This document shows positions 8,568 to 17,348 of a stretch of 26,877 bases of DNA, piece by piece. Both the position numbers and the translations under genes were made by a program. Position 1 is the first letter of the stretch, and the number at the start of each line of letters is the position of its first letter. This DNA is from a virus. Below the pieces are notes generated by a model, which had not been told where the DNA came from, did not search any database, and was given only the letters and a program-made list of their open reading frames with translations. The stretch lies in the IMG/VR virus record IMGVR_UViG_3300027996_000138, positions 1 through 26,877 of that record; one strand, given 5' to 3'.

Positions 8568-9257
8568 ATGAGTGATGAATTTGATAAAAAAATAAGACTA
8601 CAGGCTCTACAAAACCTTAGAGATAAGAATCTAGCTAAGAATAGATTCTCCAGTTCTGATATGAATAAGTTCGACCTTGAGAGAGGTAAAAATTTATCAA
8701 AAGGTCAACTAGATAATGACAGTTTTGTAGCAAAAGGTTCTAACAATCCCGATATAACTCCTTCTAGGACCGTAGTTGGTAAAACCGATAAAATTAATAA
8801 TATAGGAGATAAACAAAATTTAATATCTGGAAATGATTTTGTAGCTAAACAAAAAGCCCTTGAAAAAGAACGTATGTTGTCAAGATTTAAAAAAGCCGCA
8901 GAGTCTGGCGACACAAATATGATGAATGCATTAAGAGAAAGAGCTAAGGGTATTAGTCTTGAAAATAAAGTACCAGAAACTTCTCTTAGAAAGGGTTTAA
9001 AGCCTCTAACTAAGGGACTTAAGTCTATACCTATAATAGGAACCCTAGCAGCTCTAGCAGGCTCTGAGGACGCATCAGCAGCTATTCCCATATTAGACAG
9101 CGCAGATAGTGCAGGTATGTCAGGAGCTGATGAGAATCAAATGATGGCTGAAATCCAAGGTAGAAAGGATTATGAAGGATCACAAGCTGCTGAAGATGCT
9201 AAAAGGAACAAACTAGCTGTATTAGCTAAGTTAGCGGAATTAAAAGGAAATCAATAA
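8568..9257 (+). CDS. Probable internal virion / structural protein
   Basis: 229 residues; AGAGGA five bases before ATG. Highly charged and helical N-terminal half (many Lys, Asn, Asp; FVAK occurs twice, near residues 53 and 91), then a hydrophobic segment KSIPIIGTLAALAG (152-165) and an acidic Ala-rich tail with SEDASAAIPILDSADSAG and a final coiled-coil-like helix ending AKLAELKGNQ. The hydrophobic segment parallels KALPFVGAGIGGLATYSEA in the transglycosylase-bearing ejection protein at 20391. That similarity, and its place just before the connector genes, suggests a packaged or ejected protein. It could also be a scaffold-like protein. No known family is confidently recognised. Confidence 0.55.
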   Translation: MSDEFDKKIRLQALQNLRDKNLAKNRFSSSDMNKFDLERGKNLSKGQLDNDSFVAKGSNNPDITPSRTVVGKTDKINNIGDKQNLISGNDFVAKQKALEKERMLSRFKKAAESGDTNMMNALRERAKGISLENKVPETSLRKGLKPLTKGLKSIPIIGTLAALAGSEDASAAIPILDSADSAGMSGADENQMMAEIQGRKDYEGSQAAEDAKRNKLAVLAKLAELKGNQ

Positions 9258-9279
9258 ATAACTAATACATATTACATGT

Positions 9280-9296
9280 AAATTAGCAACTATATA
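9280..9296 (+). promoter_or_regulatory. Shared 17-bp motif, candidate phage promoter (copy 1)
   Basis: AAATTAGCAACTATATA lies in the 53-bp gap before the gene at 9311 and recurs identically at 14904-14920. Its layout, AATTAG followed by an ACTATA core and then a purine-rich stretch with the ribosome site, resembles promoters of single-subunit phage RNA polymerases (the ACTATA core of T7, SP6 and K11 promoters). Alternatively, TATACT (9293-9298) may be a sigma70 -10 box. No matching -35 hexamer is seen. Confidence 0.5.
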
Positions 9297-9310
9297 CTAG
9301 AGGAGATACT

Positions 9311-9550
9311 ATGTCTAAAATGAAGATTAAAGAAGATTTACTAAAAATGCTCAGAGATGAGATGATGGAAGACCATGAAGAACGTGAATACGCTAAACCT
9401 GAATCTAAAATGAAAGCTACGATAATGGCTGATTCTAAAGAAGGTCTTATTGAAGGCGCAAAGAAGATTCCTGATGCTTTAGAAAAAGCTGAAGAATATC
9501 GTAAAATGCGTTCAAGTATGCACAAAAAAGATAAAAAAGAAGACAAATAG
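9311..9550 (+). CDS. Small charged protein of the head-tail module, unknown function
   Basis: 79 residues; strong ribosome site GAGGAG five bases before ATG, downstream of the shared 17-bp motif. The N-terminal half is helical and rich in Lys, Glu and Met (LLKMLRDEMMEDHEEREYAKPES); the core ATIMADSKEGLIEGAKKI looks like the conserved part of a small protein often found beside portal or capsid genes of phages. The C-terminus is strongly basic and acidic mixed (KKDKKEDK). No cysteines, no membrane segment. It would be the first gene transcribed from the candidate promoter at 9280. Function unknown. Confidence 0.55.
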   Translation: MSKMKIKEDLLKMLRDEMMEDHEEREYAKPESKMKATIMADSKEGLIEGAKKIPDALEKAEEYRKMRSSMHKKDKKEDK

Positions 9551-9570
9551 AAATTAAATAAGGGGCTTAT

Positions 9571-10542
9571 ATGTCAAGAATACTAAATGGTGATGCCATG
9601 ATTAACTCGGCGCGTAGACGCACGATGACTCCCGACGATACTTCTGCATTTACTGACCAAGATATCCTAGATATTCTAGATGAGGAATTAAATGCTCAAG
9701 TTTTAGAGAAGCTTAAAGTACTTCACGGTGATAACCTAACAGTAGCTATAGACATCCCTAGAAGTGAAGATGGAACTTACGAGATTCCATATAGAGCAGT
9801 TGGAAATACATTAAGAGATGTGTCATTACTTCAAGGTGAAGTTTTATATGAGCTATCTCAAATAAGTATCTCTGAACTACCGGATCACTCATACTCCTCA
9901 GACTCTAGTAGCTATCTAGAGCTATTCTACATGGAAAACAGTACAATCAAGCTAGTAACTCCTTCAAGGTCTTATACGGCTATTAGAATGCGTTTCATGC
10001 TGCGTCCAAATGTTTTAACTAAGCAAGAAGAAGCAGGAACTATCTCAAATATAGTTGTAGACGATATAGCAGGAACAACTACGTTAGTTTTATCTAGTGT
10101 CGGTAGAAACTTCGTATCGGGCGTAGAGTATGATATTGTAGGGGCAAAATCTCCAAACAAGATCAAAGCTTTTGATAAACTTCCAACAGCAGTATCAATA
10201 GGATCTTCAGGATCAATAGTATTTAACACATCAGATCTATCAAATGAATTAAATGATATCAAAAAAGGTGACTTTGTTACTTTAGCAGGAGAAACTCCTG
10301 TTCCTAATATACCAACTGAAATGCACCCATTATTAGCTCAAGCAGCAGCAGTACAGCTTCTAGAATCAACAACTGATACAGAAGCTTTAAATAATGCTCA
10401 AAAACGTATGGATAAGATGGCAGCATCTATTCAAACACTAGTTGATAATAGAGTAGATTTCGCACCAAAGAAAATAAAGCCGAGACATTCAGCATTATCA
10501 TCTGCTATTGGAGTTAGGCGTAAAAATAGAGGAAGATACTAA
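9571..10542 (+). CDS. Head-to-tail adaptor (connector) protein candidate
   Basis: 323 residues; AAGGGG five bases before ATG. The N-terminus (RILNGDAMINSARRRTMTPDD, then FTDQDILDILDEELN) followed by IPYRAVGNTLRDVSLL (about 72-87) matches the pattern of podovirus adaptor-type proteins that dock under the portal and accept the nozzle. A beta-rich middle (about 110-240) and a helical C-terminal part with HPLLAQAAAVQLLE (about 252-265) and a basic end (RRKNRGRY) complete it. The next gene, overlapping by TAATG, is the nozzle. This order, adaptor then nozzle, is the usual one in short-tailed phages. Family assignment is by motif and order, and the length exceeds T7 gp11 (about 196 residues). Confidence 0.62.
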   Translation: MSRILNGDAMINSARRRTMTPDDTSAFTDQDILDILDEELNAQVLEKLKVLHGDNLTVAIDIPRSEDGTYEIPYRAVGNTLRDVSLLQGEVLYELSQISISELPDHSYSSDSSSYLELFYMENSTIKLVTPSRSYTAIRMRFMLRPNVLTKQEEAGTISNIVVDDIAGTTTLVLSSVGRNFVSGVEYDIVGAKSPNKIKAFDKLPTAVSIGSSGSIVFNTSDLSNELNDIKKGDFVTLAGETPVPNIPTEMHPLLAQAAAVQLLESTTDTEALNNAQKRMDKMAASIQTLVDNRVDFAPKKIKPRHSALSSAIGVRRKNRGRY

Positions 10543-13500
10543 TGGCTGAAAATAGAGCTAATATAATAAAGAATACTGGACTGATTACTCACGGTTCGGA
10601 ACTTTCTCGCCCTGAAGGATCGCTTAATAAAGCTAGGAATGTTAATATAGACGAGGACGGAGTTGTAACTCCTAGACGCGGATTTAATGACTTCAAAGGT
10701 CCCACTACAGGCGGAGAAACAACATCTGCTATAACTAAGCAAATATTCGAGTACAAAGCTAGTATCATAAGACATTATCAAGATAGATTAGAATATCAAG
10801 ATTCTAACGGAGACTTTCAATTAGCAAATGGAAGCTATACTGAACTTAGATCGGGCTACAGAACAAAGAGTCAAGAATCAAACTCAAACTTATATTTCAC
10901 AACAGATTCAGGCATTAAAAAGATTTCTGCAAAGAATCAAGCAGGATTAAATCCAGATATGATTTCTAACGCAGGTGGACTTAAAGCAGGATATGCTTCG
11001 GGAACAATCGTACCTACTGTAGGGGGATTTTTACCTCCAGAATCAAAAGTAGCTTACAGAGTACTGTTTGGAACAAAAGATCCAAATGGTAATTTAATTT
11101 ATGGCGCACCAAGTTCTCGTACAGTAATTACAAACTTCAGCTCAGACGTTTCAGAAGGTGAGCAATCATCGGTTACAATGACTCCTGCAGCAAATGGAAA
11201 TATTCAAGACGGTGACTACTTTAACTATTCTACACGCGGAGTAAAATATACAATAGTATTTGATACTACAGGGGCGGAAGCAGTAAGACCTCAAACTTCG
11301 GATACAATAGGAAGTACATATGTATTTATAAATGTATCTGGTAATGTTGGAGATGATAATGTAAGTGCTGCAATTTTAGCAAATACTATGGCTTCAAATA
11401 TAGCCGGAATAGAAGTTACCTTAACATCAAATGTTGTAACAATAACTAGTACAGAAGAAGGAGATGTTACAAATATCTCTGATGCAAAAGATTCTACAGG
11501 AGTAGACATACCTGCTACATCTAGAATATCTACAAATACTATCACAGATGGTAAAATAGCTCAAGGAGATACTGCAACTGTAAGAATAACAGGCGTTATC
11601 CCAAGTGAAGCAACAACAGACTATTTCTATCAGATATATAGAACTGGTTCAATTTCAGTAGCTTTAGGACTAACAATTAATGACCTAGATCCGGGTGATG
11701 AAATGAATCTTGTTTATGAAGCAGGACTAACTACGGATGAAATAGCAGCAGGTGAATTTGAAGTTACGGATACAACTCCTGATAGCTTTAGAGCCGAAGC
11801 TTTGCCGCTATATACAAATGAAGTAACAGGCGAAGGGATCTTACAATCAAACGAGCAGCCTCCAATAGCATTAGATATAGAACTATTTAGAAACTATATG
11901 TTTTATGCTAATACGAAACAAAAACACCAATTAACATTTACAGTAGTATCTGTGGATGATTTCATATCAGGATCTACAAGATTTGTTGTAGGTAATGGAA
12001 ATACAAGTCGCTATTATACTTTCGTAGGTAGTGCCGAAGTTACAGATGTTACTATTACAGGAACTCCTGCAGATGGAGACTCTATCTTATTAAGCTCATC
12101 TAGTAATGAACGTGAATATTATATATGGTTCGATTTAGTTGGAGATTCTTCTGGAGATCCGGACGTTTCTGGCGCAATAGGATACAGAATTGATATCTCA
12201 GATACTCCTACAAATGATCAGATAGCTTCTAGAATTGAAACAGCTTTAGTAGATGTTGTTGATTTTTCACTTTCAGTAACTACAAATGTTATAACAATTA
12301 CACATACAAATAACGGATATACAGACGGTGTTAGAGCCGGATTATCTTTATCTAACGTAACTATCGCACTACCTAGTGTAGCAGGTACGGGAGAGCTTCC
12401 TGCCACTGATGAAGGTGGAGATGTTTTACTTTCAGGACTTATCTCAGTAGGTCAATCAATTGATGAAACAGCTAGAAGTTTAGTTAAGATCATTTCAAAA
12501 GATCCAGATAGTCCAGTTAATGCGTACTACCTTTCAACAGGAGACGAGTTACCCGGAGAAATCCTACTAGAAGCTAGATCTTTAGAAGATGTTAACTTCT
12601 ATGTAGCAATAGAGGAAGTAGGTAATGATAAAATAGGTGAAGAATTTACTCCTAATTTACCTTACTCAAAAGAAATAGAATCATTTACAGGAACAAATAC
12701 AACTACGGAGATTGAATTAACAGGACATGGATACACTACAGGCGATGAAATATTTATTGGTTACTTTAAGGACCCGGCTATTCCTGCAGATCCTGATTCT
12801 TTTTCCGGTGTTTATACTATCACTGAGTTAGATCCTGTAGACCCAAATAAATTTAGTATAAATGTCGCTACTCCAAATACAGTAGTTGGATTTGTACCGG
12901 CATTTTCTACAATATTCACTCCAGATGTTGAATCAGATAATCAAGAATTAGGTAATAGAGTTTATTATTCTAAAGTAAATGAGCCAGAAGCTGTACCAAC
13001 AATTAACTTTATAGATATAGGTCCTCAAGATGAAGAGATTAAAAGAATACTTGCTTTGCGCGATAATCTGTTTGTCCTTAAAGACGATGGAGTATATGTT
13101 ATCTCTGGGACATCAGCACCTGATTGGTCAGTACGTCTTATTGATAATACTAGGATTATTGCGCCGGATTCTGCGGTTGTTTTAAATAACCAGATTTATT
13201 GCCTTACTGAACAAGGGATCGTAAGAATTACAGATGGTGGAGTTGCAATAGTTTCAAAAGGTATTGAGAATCTTGTTGACAAATTTACCAACAGCGTTAC
13301 TAATTTCGAAGATCAAACTTTCGGAGTATCTTACGAGAATGATAGAGCATATATAATGTTTGCCCCAACAAAAGATGGGGATACATATTCAACACAAGCA
13401 TTTAGATATAACATATTTGAAAGAACATGGTCAAGATGGGAATATAATGTAACTTGTGGAATGGTAAAAGAATCGGACGCAAAACTATATGTAGGTAACG

Positions 13501-14450
13501 GCGATAGAAACTATATATCTAGAGAACGTAAAAACTTCCTAAGAACTGACTTTTCTGATAGGAATTTTAGCTCTACAATTAATCAAAATGGAGTTAATGG
13601 AACTACTATAGAACTCTCTAGCTTAGTAGACGTAGAAATAGGAGATGTAGTATATCAGGAACAGGATGTTACACTTCTATATATAAATAACAGATTACTT
13701 AGAAAAATGGATCTATTCGACAGTGGTATTATAAAGCCAGTTGGTAGTACGATGATTGACACATTCAAAGCTGTTGCAGGTAATAATTTAGCTGATAAAA
13801 TACAAGAAATCAATGATTATTTAGTAACATTAGATCCTGCTAATATCACAGCAAAATCTATCACTATGAATAACCTTCTAATAAGCGTTCAAACCCTCGT
13901 AGGAGAGCTTAATACAACAGGCACTGTTACAGCTATAAAAACTTACAAACTGCCTACAACAGTCCATTTCGAGTCTTACATCAAGTCTATCGATGTAGTT
14001 AGGAATCAAGTAGTAATTCATGCAGCAAGACCCTTTGTTGAAGATAGTGTTGAGATTTACAAGCATATTTCTAAAGAGATAGAGTGGAATGTTCAGCATT
14101 TTGGAGATCCTTCAGCTTTAAAACAAATTAGATACATGACTATTATGTTCGATCAAAATAACTTTAACGAAGCGGTTGCAAAATTCTCTTCTGACATATC
14201 TCAAGGTAAAGTGGAAGTTCCATTTCCCGGAAAAGGTATTAGTTATTGGGGAGATCAAGCATGGTCAGCTCCTAATGATTACTTTGGAGGAACTGGTAAT
14301 GATGTTCCTTTTAGAAATCCAGTACCAAGAGGTAAGCAAAAATGTCGTTATATTACACTAGGATTCGAGCATGAAAATGCTAGAGAACAATTCCGTATAT
14401 TAGGAATAAGTGCAGTTGTAAGAGCGATCAGTGATAGAGGATATAGATAA
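10542..14450 (+). CDS. Large tail nozzle / hub protein (P22 gp10 / T7 gp12-like) with inserted domains
   Basis: 1302 residues; coupled to the adaptor by TAATG with GAGGA upstream. The N-terminus LSRPEGSLNKARNVNIDEDG...TPRRGFNDF (21-51) is typical of short-tail hub proteins: a list of positions set by the genome end, then beta-propeller blades. The blade region about 820-1000 includes RILALRDNLFVLKDDGVYVI, NQIYCLTEQGIVRITDGG and ERTWSRWEY. Two related inserts, at about 218-320 and 508-600, share a YxIxFD strand, an NVVTIT / NVITIT strand and a following turn; TGHGYTTGDEIFI (727-739) is a further known beta module. The C-terminus (1190-1302) is beta rich and ends RGYR. Role: closes the portal channel and conducts DNA at ejection. 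P22 gp10 is about 470 residues and T7 gp12 about 790, so this is enlarged. Confidence 0.7.
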   Translation: MAENRANIIKNTGLITHGSELSRPEGSLNKARNVNIDEDGVVTPRRGFNDFKGPTTGGETTSAITKQIFEYKASIIRHYQDRLEYQDSNGDFQLANGSYTELRSGYRTKSQESNSNLYFTTDSGIKKISAKNQAGLNPDMISNAGGLKAGYASGTIVPTVGGFLPPESKVAYRVLFGTKDPNGNLIYGAPSSRTVITNFSSDVSEGEQSSVTMTPAANGNIQDGDYFNYSTRGVKYTIVFDTTGAEAVRPQTSDTIGSTYVFINVSGNVGDDNVSAAILANTMASNIAGIEVTLTSNVVTITSTEEGDVTNISDAKDSTGVDIPATSRISTNTITDGKIAQGDTATVRITGVIPSEATTDYFYQIYRTGSISVALGLTINDLDPGDEMNLVYEAGLTTDEIAAGEFEVTDTTPDSFRAEALPLYTNEVTGEGILQSNEQPPIALDIELFRNYMFYANTKQKHQLTFTVVSVDDFISGSTRFVVGNGNTSRYYTFVGSAEVTDVTITGTPADGDSILLSSSSNEREYYIWFDLVGDSSGDPDVSGAIGYRIDISDTPTNDQIASRIETALVDVVDFSLSVTTNVITITHTNNGYTDGVRAGLSLSNVTIALPSVAGTGELPATDEGGDVLLSGLISVGQSIDETARSLVKIISKDPDSPVNAYYLSTGDELPGEILLEARSLEDVNFYVAIEEVGNDKIGEEFTPNLPYSKEIESFTGTNTTTEIELTGHGYTTGDEIFIGYFKDPAIPADPDSFSGVYTITELDPVDPNKFSINVATPNTVVGFVPAFSTIFTPDVESDNQELGNRVYYSKVNEPEAVPTINFIDIGPQDEEIKRILALRDNLFVLKDDGVYVISGTSAPDWSVRLIDNTRIIAPDSAVVLNNQIYCLTEQGIVRITDGGVAIVSKGIENLVDKFTNSVTNFEDQTFGVSYENDRAYIMFAPTKDGDTYSTQAFRYNIFERTWSRWEYNVTCGMVKESDAKLYVGNGDRNYISRERKNFLRTDFSDRNFSSTINQNGVNGTTIELSSLVDVEIGDVVYQEQDVTLLYINNRLLRKMDLFDSGIIKPVGSTMIDTFKAVAGNNLADKIQEINDYLVTLDPANITAKSITMNNLLISVQTLVGELNTTGTVTAIKTYKLPTTVHFESYIKSIDVVRNQVVIHAARPFVEDSVEIYKHISKEIEWNVQHFGDPSALKQIRYMTIMFDQNNFNEAVAKFSSDISQGKVEVPFPGKGISYWGDQAWSAPNDYFGGTGNDVPFRNPVPRGKQKCRYITLGFEHENAREQFRILGISAVVRAISDRGYR

Positions 14451-14854
14451 TGAAAATAAATAATGTAACTCAAATAAAAGCAGAGGATTTTCCAGAAGAC
14501 GCTCAACAAATGGCGGAACAATTAGGATTAGTTTTAAATCCTTTTATGCAGCAAGTTGTTGAAATAAATGATAATAGACTAGATTTTGAGAACAGAGTTG
14601 AGAATTTTCGTCAAGTAGAGATGACTGTAGACGCTACAGGTAAGCCGATCCTTAATAATAAGATTAATGTTGGGAAGACCGGTATAAGAGGAATTAATGT
14701 AGTAGCAGCGTTTAATCAGACAAATGTAGGTGGATTTCCTACTCAGCAGCCATTTATCAGCTATACGTCAATAGGCGGCACTACAATCGAAGTTAAGAAT
14801 ATTAGCGGACTTCTAGCTAATCAAAAGTACTTACTGAATATGATAATCTACTAA
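14450..14854 (+). CDS. Small virion accessory protein following the nozzle
   Basis: 134 residues; TAATG overlap with the nozzle and GAGGA upstream. A helical N-terminal part (AEDFPEDAQQMAEQLGLVLNPFMQQVVE) is followed by NRLDFENRVENFRQVEMTVD, then a beta-rich half with INVGKTGIRGINVVAAFNQT, QPFISYTSIGGTTIEVKNISGL and QKYLLNMII. This N-terminal helix plus C-terminal beta-sandwich plan is common in small phage proteins encoded next to the tail nozzle or fibres. A role at the distal tail or as a fibre docking piece is inferred from order. The family name is not recognised. Confidence 0.6.
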   Translation: MKINNVTQIKAEDFPEDAQQMAEQLGLVLNPFMQQVVEINDNRLDFENRVENFRQVEMTVDATGKPILNNKINVGKTGIRGINVVAAFNQTNVGGFPTQQPFISYTSIGGTTIEVKNISGLLANQKYLLNMIIY

Positions 14855-14884
14855 GATATTGATTTCATTAGAATATTGAAAATA

Positions 14885-14899
14885 GTCCTATTTTAGGAC
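14885..14899 (+). other. Short hairpin before the second shared motif
   Basis: GTCCTA (14885-14890), loop TTT, TAGGAC (14894-14899): a perfect six-base-pair stem in the 89-bp gap between 14854 and 14944. No T-run follows, so it is not a standard intrinsic terminator. It may be a weak attenuator, an RNA processing site or an operator. It lies four bases upstream of the candidate promoter. Confidence 0.4.
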
Positions 14900-14903
14900 G
14901 ATC

Positions 14904-14920
14904 AAATTAGCAACTATATA
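14904..14920 (+). promoter_or_regulatory. Shared 17-bp motif, candidate phage promoter (copy 2)
   Basis: AAATTAGCAACTATATA, identical to 9280-9296, sits 24 bases before the start of the first long ejection-protein gene. Here the A/T core runs on into TATAAT (14917-14922), so a sigma70 -10 reading is possible too; the hexamer 17 bp upstream (TAGGAC) does not match TTGACA. Placement at the head of a functional block supports a promoter role. Confidence 0.52.
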
Positions 14921-14943
14921 ATGAGGAACAAAAAGGAATTATA

Positions 14944-16995
14944 ATGGCATTTGTTGATGATCCAAATCAAAAATCTGAAAACGTAGCAGGAGCAGCTCCA
15001 TTGAGTCAAGGTCAAGCTACGCCCCAACCGCAAGGCGAGTCAGCCCCCACTCAAGGAGATTCTTCTCCATCTACAATTCAATCAGGATCAACAGCACCAA
15101 AAACTACTAATAAATCTGGTAAAGCATCTTCAGGGATGTTTACAAACATTCAGAATTATGTAGCTAAAAATCAACCTCAAGCACAAAAGATGGCAGAAAG
15201 TACATTAGGTGAAATTAGAAAAGCTAACGAAGCATCTAAGACAGCTCAGAAGAACGCATTAAGCCAATTTTCGAGTCAAACAGAACAAGGTGGATTACAT
15301 GATACAGCAGCTAGACAGGCTGAGTTAGAATCTTATACGCGCTCTCAAGCAGGTATGGCAGCTCCAACACCTCAAGCAACACCTCAAGTAACACCTCAAG
15401 CTGACGCACCTCCTGTAGATACAGCATCAGTTGATGCTCCAGTACCTCAAACAGGAATTGATGAGTCTCAATTTGCTAACATCTTAAACGCTAAATACCA
15501 AGGTCCTAGAAACTTAACAGAAACTGGAAATATATATTCTCAGCTTCAAAAGCAAGCTCAAAAGTCTGCTGATATGGGACAATTAACCCAAACTGATCAA
15601 GGTAGAGGTCAGTTAATGAAAGACTTAAATACTAGAGGCGGTCGTCAATATGGAGCAGGGATGTCTAAATTAGACTCTATGCTTATGGGACAACAAACCG
15701 ATCAATTACAAGATATAATGAGTGCAGGTAAAGAAATAGGATCTTCACAAGATATAATGAGAAGTGCAGGTCAACAAGCTCAAGATGTTGCAGGACAAAG
15801 AGCTTCCGAAGTTCAGGCTACTAGAGATGCTTCTAGAGGGTCTTTTGGAAATATAGCATCAGAGAGGCAGACTGAAGTAGATAATAGAGTAGATGAAGTT
15901 GTAGCTAATTGGGATAATTTACCGGCACATTTTAGAGAGTCATTTTCTAATCCCGATGGTACTGTTAATCTATCAAAATTAGAAGCAGTAACTTTAGGAA
16001 TAAATCAAGGAGAGGGAGTTTATAACCTTTCTGGAGAAGATCTTTTTGGATCAGCAGATAATGCTATAGTTCAATCAGAGAGAGATCGTTTAATATCACA
16101 AAACGAACAAGGTAATTTAGCTAGGTTACAAGCCTTATCAAACTTAGCAACAGGTATGGGCGATGAGAAATTATACGACATAACAAGCGCAGGAAAAGCA
16201 GATTACAGTAATATAGATAGAGCAGGTACTCAAACAGCTATGGATGCGCTAGACTTGGATCACGTTAGATCTCAAATGGCTAGCGCAGAAAGAGGTTTTA
16301 GAACAGATGCTGCAAAAGATGTAGTAGGGACAGGAAAAGGTCAAAAGACTTACAACAAAGGTTTTATGAAAGGTAGTGGTAAGAAACACTCTACTAGAAC
16401 TTCTACTGCAAATGTAAAAGATATGCTAGATCAAGCAGGTTATGATTTTAACTCAGAAATATCAGATACTAATATAGGAACTAAAGATATATTAAACAAT
16501 CTAGCATCTGCTATTCAAGATACAAGAAAAAATAGCACCTTTGGTGACTTAGGACAAGGTTCAGTTGTTCAAGGAGGGTCCGGAGCAGGAGCAAACTCTA
16601 TGGTTCAAGACTATGGGTTTAATCCTATGAGTGATTGGGGTTCAACTCTGCAAGATGCTTTTGGAGGTCTAGAAGATAGTGGTAGAGAAATTGGAGGTAT
16701 GGGAGGAGATGCTATAGCTACAGTTGGGGATATAGGAAAAGACGTATACGGTACAGCTTCAAAAGCAGTAAAAGATATAGGAAAATTCTGGGGCGGAGGC
16801 GGAAGCGACGCTCAATCAGCAGCTAATCAAATAGCACAAAATGCTGCCAATGCCAATTTACAAAAAAATATGGAACAGAAAATAAAAGACTTGAATTATA
16901 CTAGAAGATCTAATATAATAGAAGGTGAAGACGCAGATTTAAGAAACCAAGCTTTAATGGATATTTTAGCTAATATGGACACAACAAATAATTAA
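14944..16995 (+). CDS. Internal virion (ejection) protein candidate, Gln/Ala/Ser-rich
   Basis: 683 residues; AAGGA six bases before ATG, the first gene after the second shared motif. The N-terminal 60 residues are low complexity (Gln, Pro, Ser, Thr). A helical stretch FTNIQNYVAKNQPQAQKMAE (66-85) is followed by a TPQ repeat (142-153), long coiled-coil-like helices rich in Gln, Asp and Ser, then NWDNLPAHFRESFSNPDGTV. The C-terminal part (about 540-630) is Gly-rich with GGLEDSGREIGGMGG and KAVKDIGKFWGGGG, like membrane-seeking ends of ejection proteins. Composition, size and position after the nozzle match internal core proteins that enter the cell with DNA. No enzyme motif is seen. Confidence 0.58.
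   Translation: MAFVDDPNQKSENVAGAAPLSQGQATPQPQGESAPTQGDSSPSTIQSGSTAPKTTNKSGKASSGMFTNIQNYVAKNQPQAQKMAESTLGEIRKANEASKTAQKNALSQFSSQTEQGGLHDTAARQAELESYTRSQAGMAAPTPQATPQVTPQADAPPVDTASVDAPVPQTGIDESQFANILNAKYQGPRNLTETGNIYSQLQKQAQKSADMGQLTQTDQGRGQLMKDLNTRGGRQYGAGMSKLDSMLMGQQTDQLQDIMSAGKEIGSSQDIMRSAGQQAQDVAGQRASEVQATRDASRGSFGNIASERQTEVDNRVDEVVANWDNLPAHFRESFSNPDGTVNLSKLEAVTLGINQGEGVYNLSGEDLFGSADNAIVQSERDRLISQNEQGNLARLQALSNLATGMGDEKLYDITSAGKADYSNIDRAGTQTAMDALDLDHVRSQMASAERGFRTDAAKDVVGTGKGQKTYNKGFMKGSGKKHSTRTSTANVKDMLDQAGYDFNSEISDTNIGTKDILNNLASAIQDTRKNSTFGDLGQGSVVQGGSGAGANSMVQDYGFNPMSDWGSTLQDAFGGLEDSGREIGGMGGDAIATVGDIGKDVYGTASKAVKDIGKFWGGGGSDAQSAANQIAQNAANANLQKNMEQKIKDLNYTRRSNIIEGEDADLRNQALMDILANMDTTNN
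15367..15402 (+). repeat. Three tandem 12-bp repeats (TPQ coding)
   Basis: Three in-frame copies of ACACCTCAAG plus two variable bases, coding TPQA, TPQV, TPQA. It is a short proline-glutamine linker within the 14944 protein, likely formed by slippage. Confidence 0.8.
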
Positions 16996-17003
16996 GAGGT
17001 AGT

Positions 17004-17339
17004 ATGGAATTATACGCAGCTTATATAAAAGAAAGAGAAGATAGAGAGTGTAAGTATACTGAAGATTGTTTCATTACTTACAAAATATATGGAACAGATG
17101 TATCAGTTTACGACATCTATTCTAAGCCAGAAGTAAGAGGTAAACAAGAGACTTTAGAATTTGTAAAAAAGTTCTACAAGGATCTAAAAGATGACGGAAT
17201 AAAAAGAGTATTTGGATTCACCGATGAAAGAACAGAAGGGTGGCAAAATAGCGAAAGACTGATGTTAAAATATGGTTTTAAGTTATTAGGAAAAAGTCCA
17301 GACGATGATAAATATAATAATTATATGATGATACTATAG
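17004..17339 (+). CDS. Small GNAT-fold (acetyltransferase-like) protein
   Basis: 111 residues; GAGGT three bases before ATG. The order of predicted elements fits the GNAT core: strand CFITYKIYG, strand VSVYDIYSKPEVRGKQE, helix TLEFVKKFYKDLKDDG, strand IKRVFGFTDER, then helix SERLMLKYGFKLLG. RGKQ at about 65-68 sits where the acetyl-CoA pyrophosphate loop (R-G-x-G/A) would be, but the loop is degenerate and the first strands are short, so activity is uncertain. It lies between two ejection-protein genes, a position where other podoviruses also carry small GNAT-like proteins (for example T7 gp13, as family knowledge). It may be a virion or assembly factor and not an enzyme. Confidence 0.5.
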   Translation: MELYAAYIKEREDRECKYTEDCFITYKIYGTDVSVYDIYSKPEVRGKQETLEFVKKFYKDLKDDGIKRVFGFTDERTEGWQNSERLMLKYGFKLLGKSPDDDKYNNYMMIL

Positions 17340-17348
17340 GAGTATACA

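Noticed and set aside
8705-9091. 128-codon minus-strand open frame
   Set aside because: Antisense to the 8568 gene, no recognisable protein features; a shadow frame.
10542-14450. Possibility that the 1302-residue gene is a tape measure
   Set aside because: It is beta-rich with propeller-like blades and an N-terminal SRPEGSLNKARN motif, lacking the long helical repeats and hydrophobic segments of tape measure proteins.
14921-14944. Mini open frame MRNKKEL ending as TAATG at the 14944 start
   Set aside because: Seven codons with no ribosome site of its own; its body is the ribosome site of the real gene.
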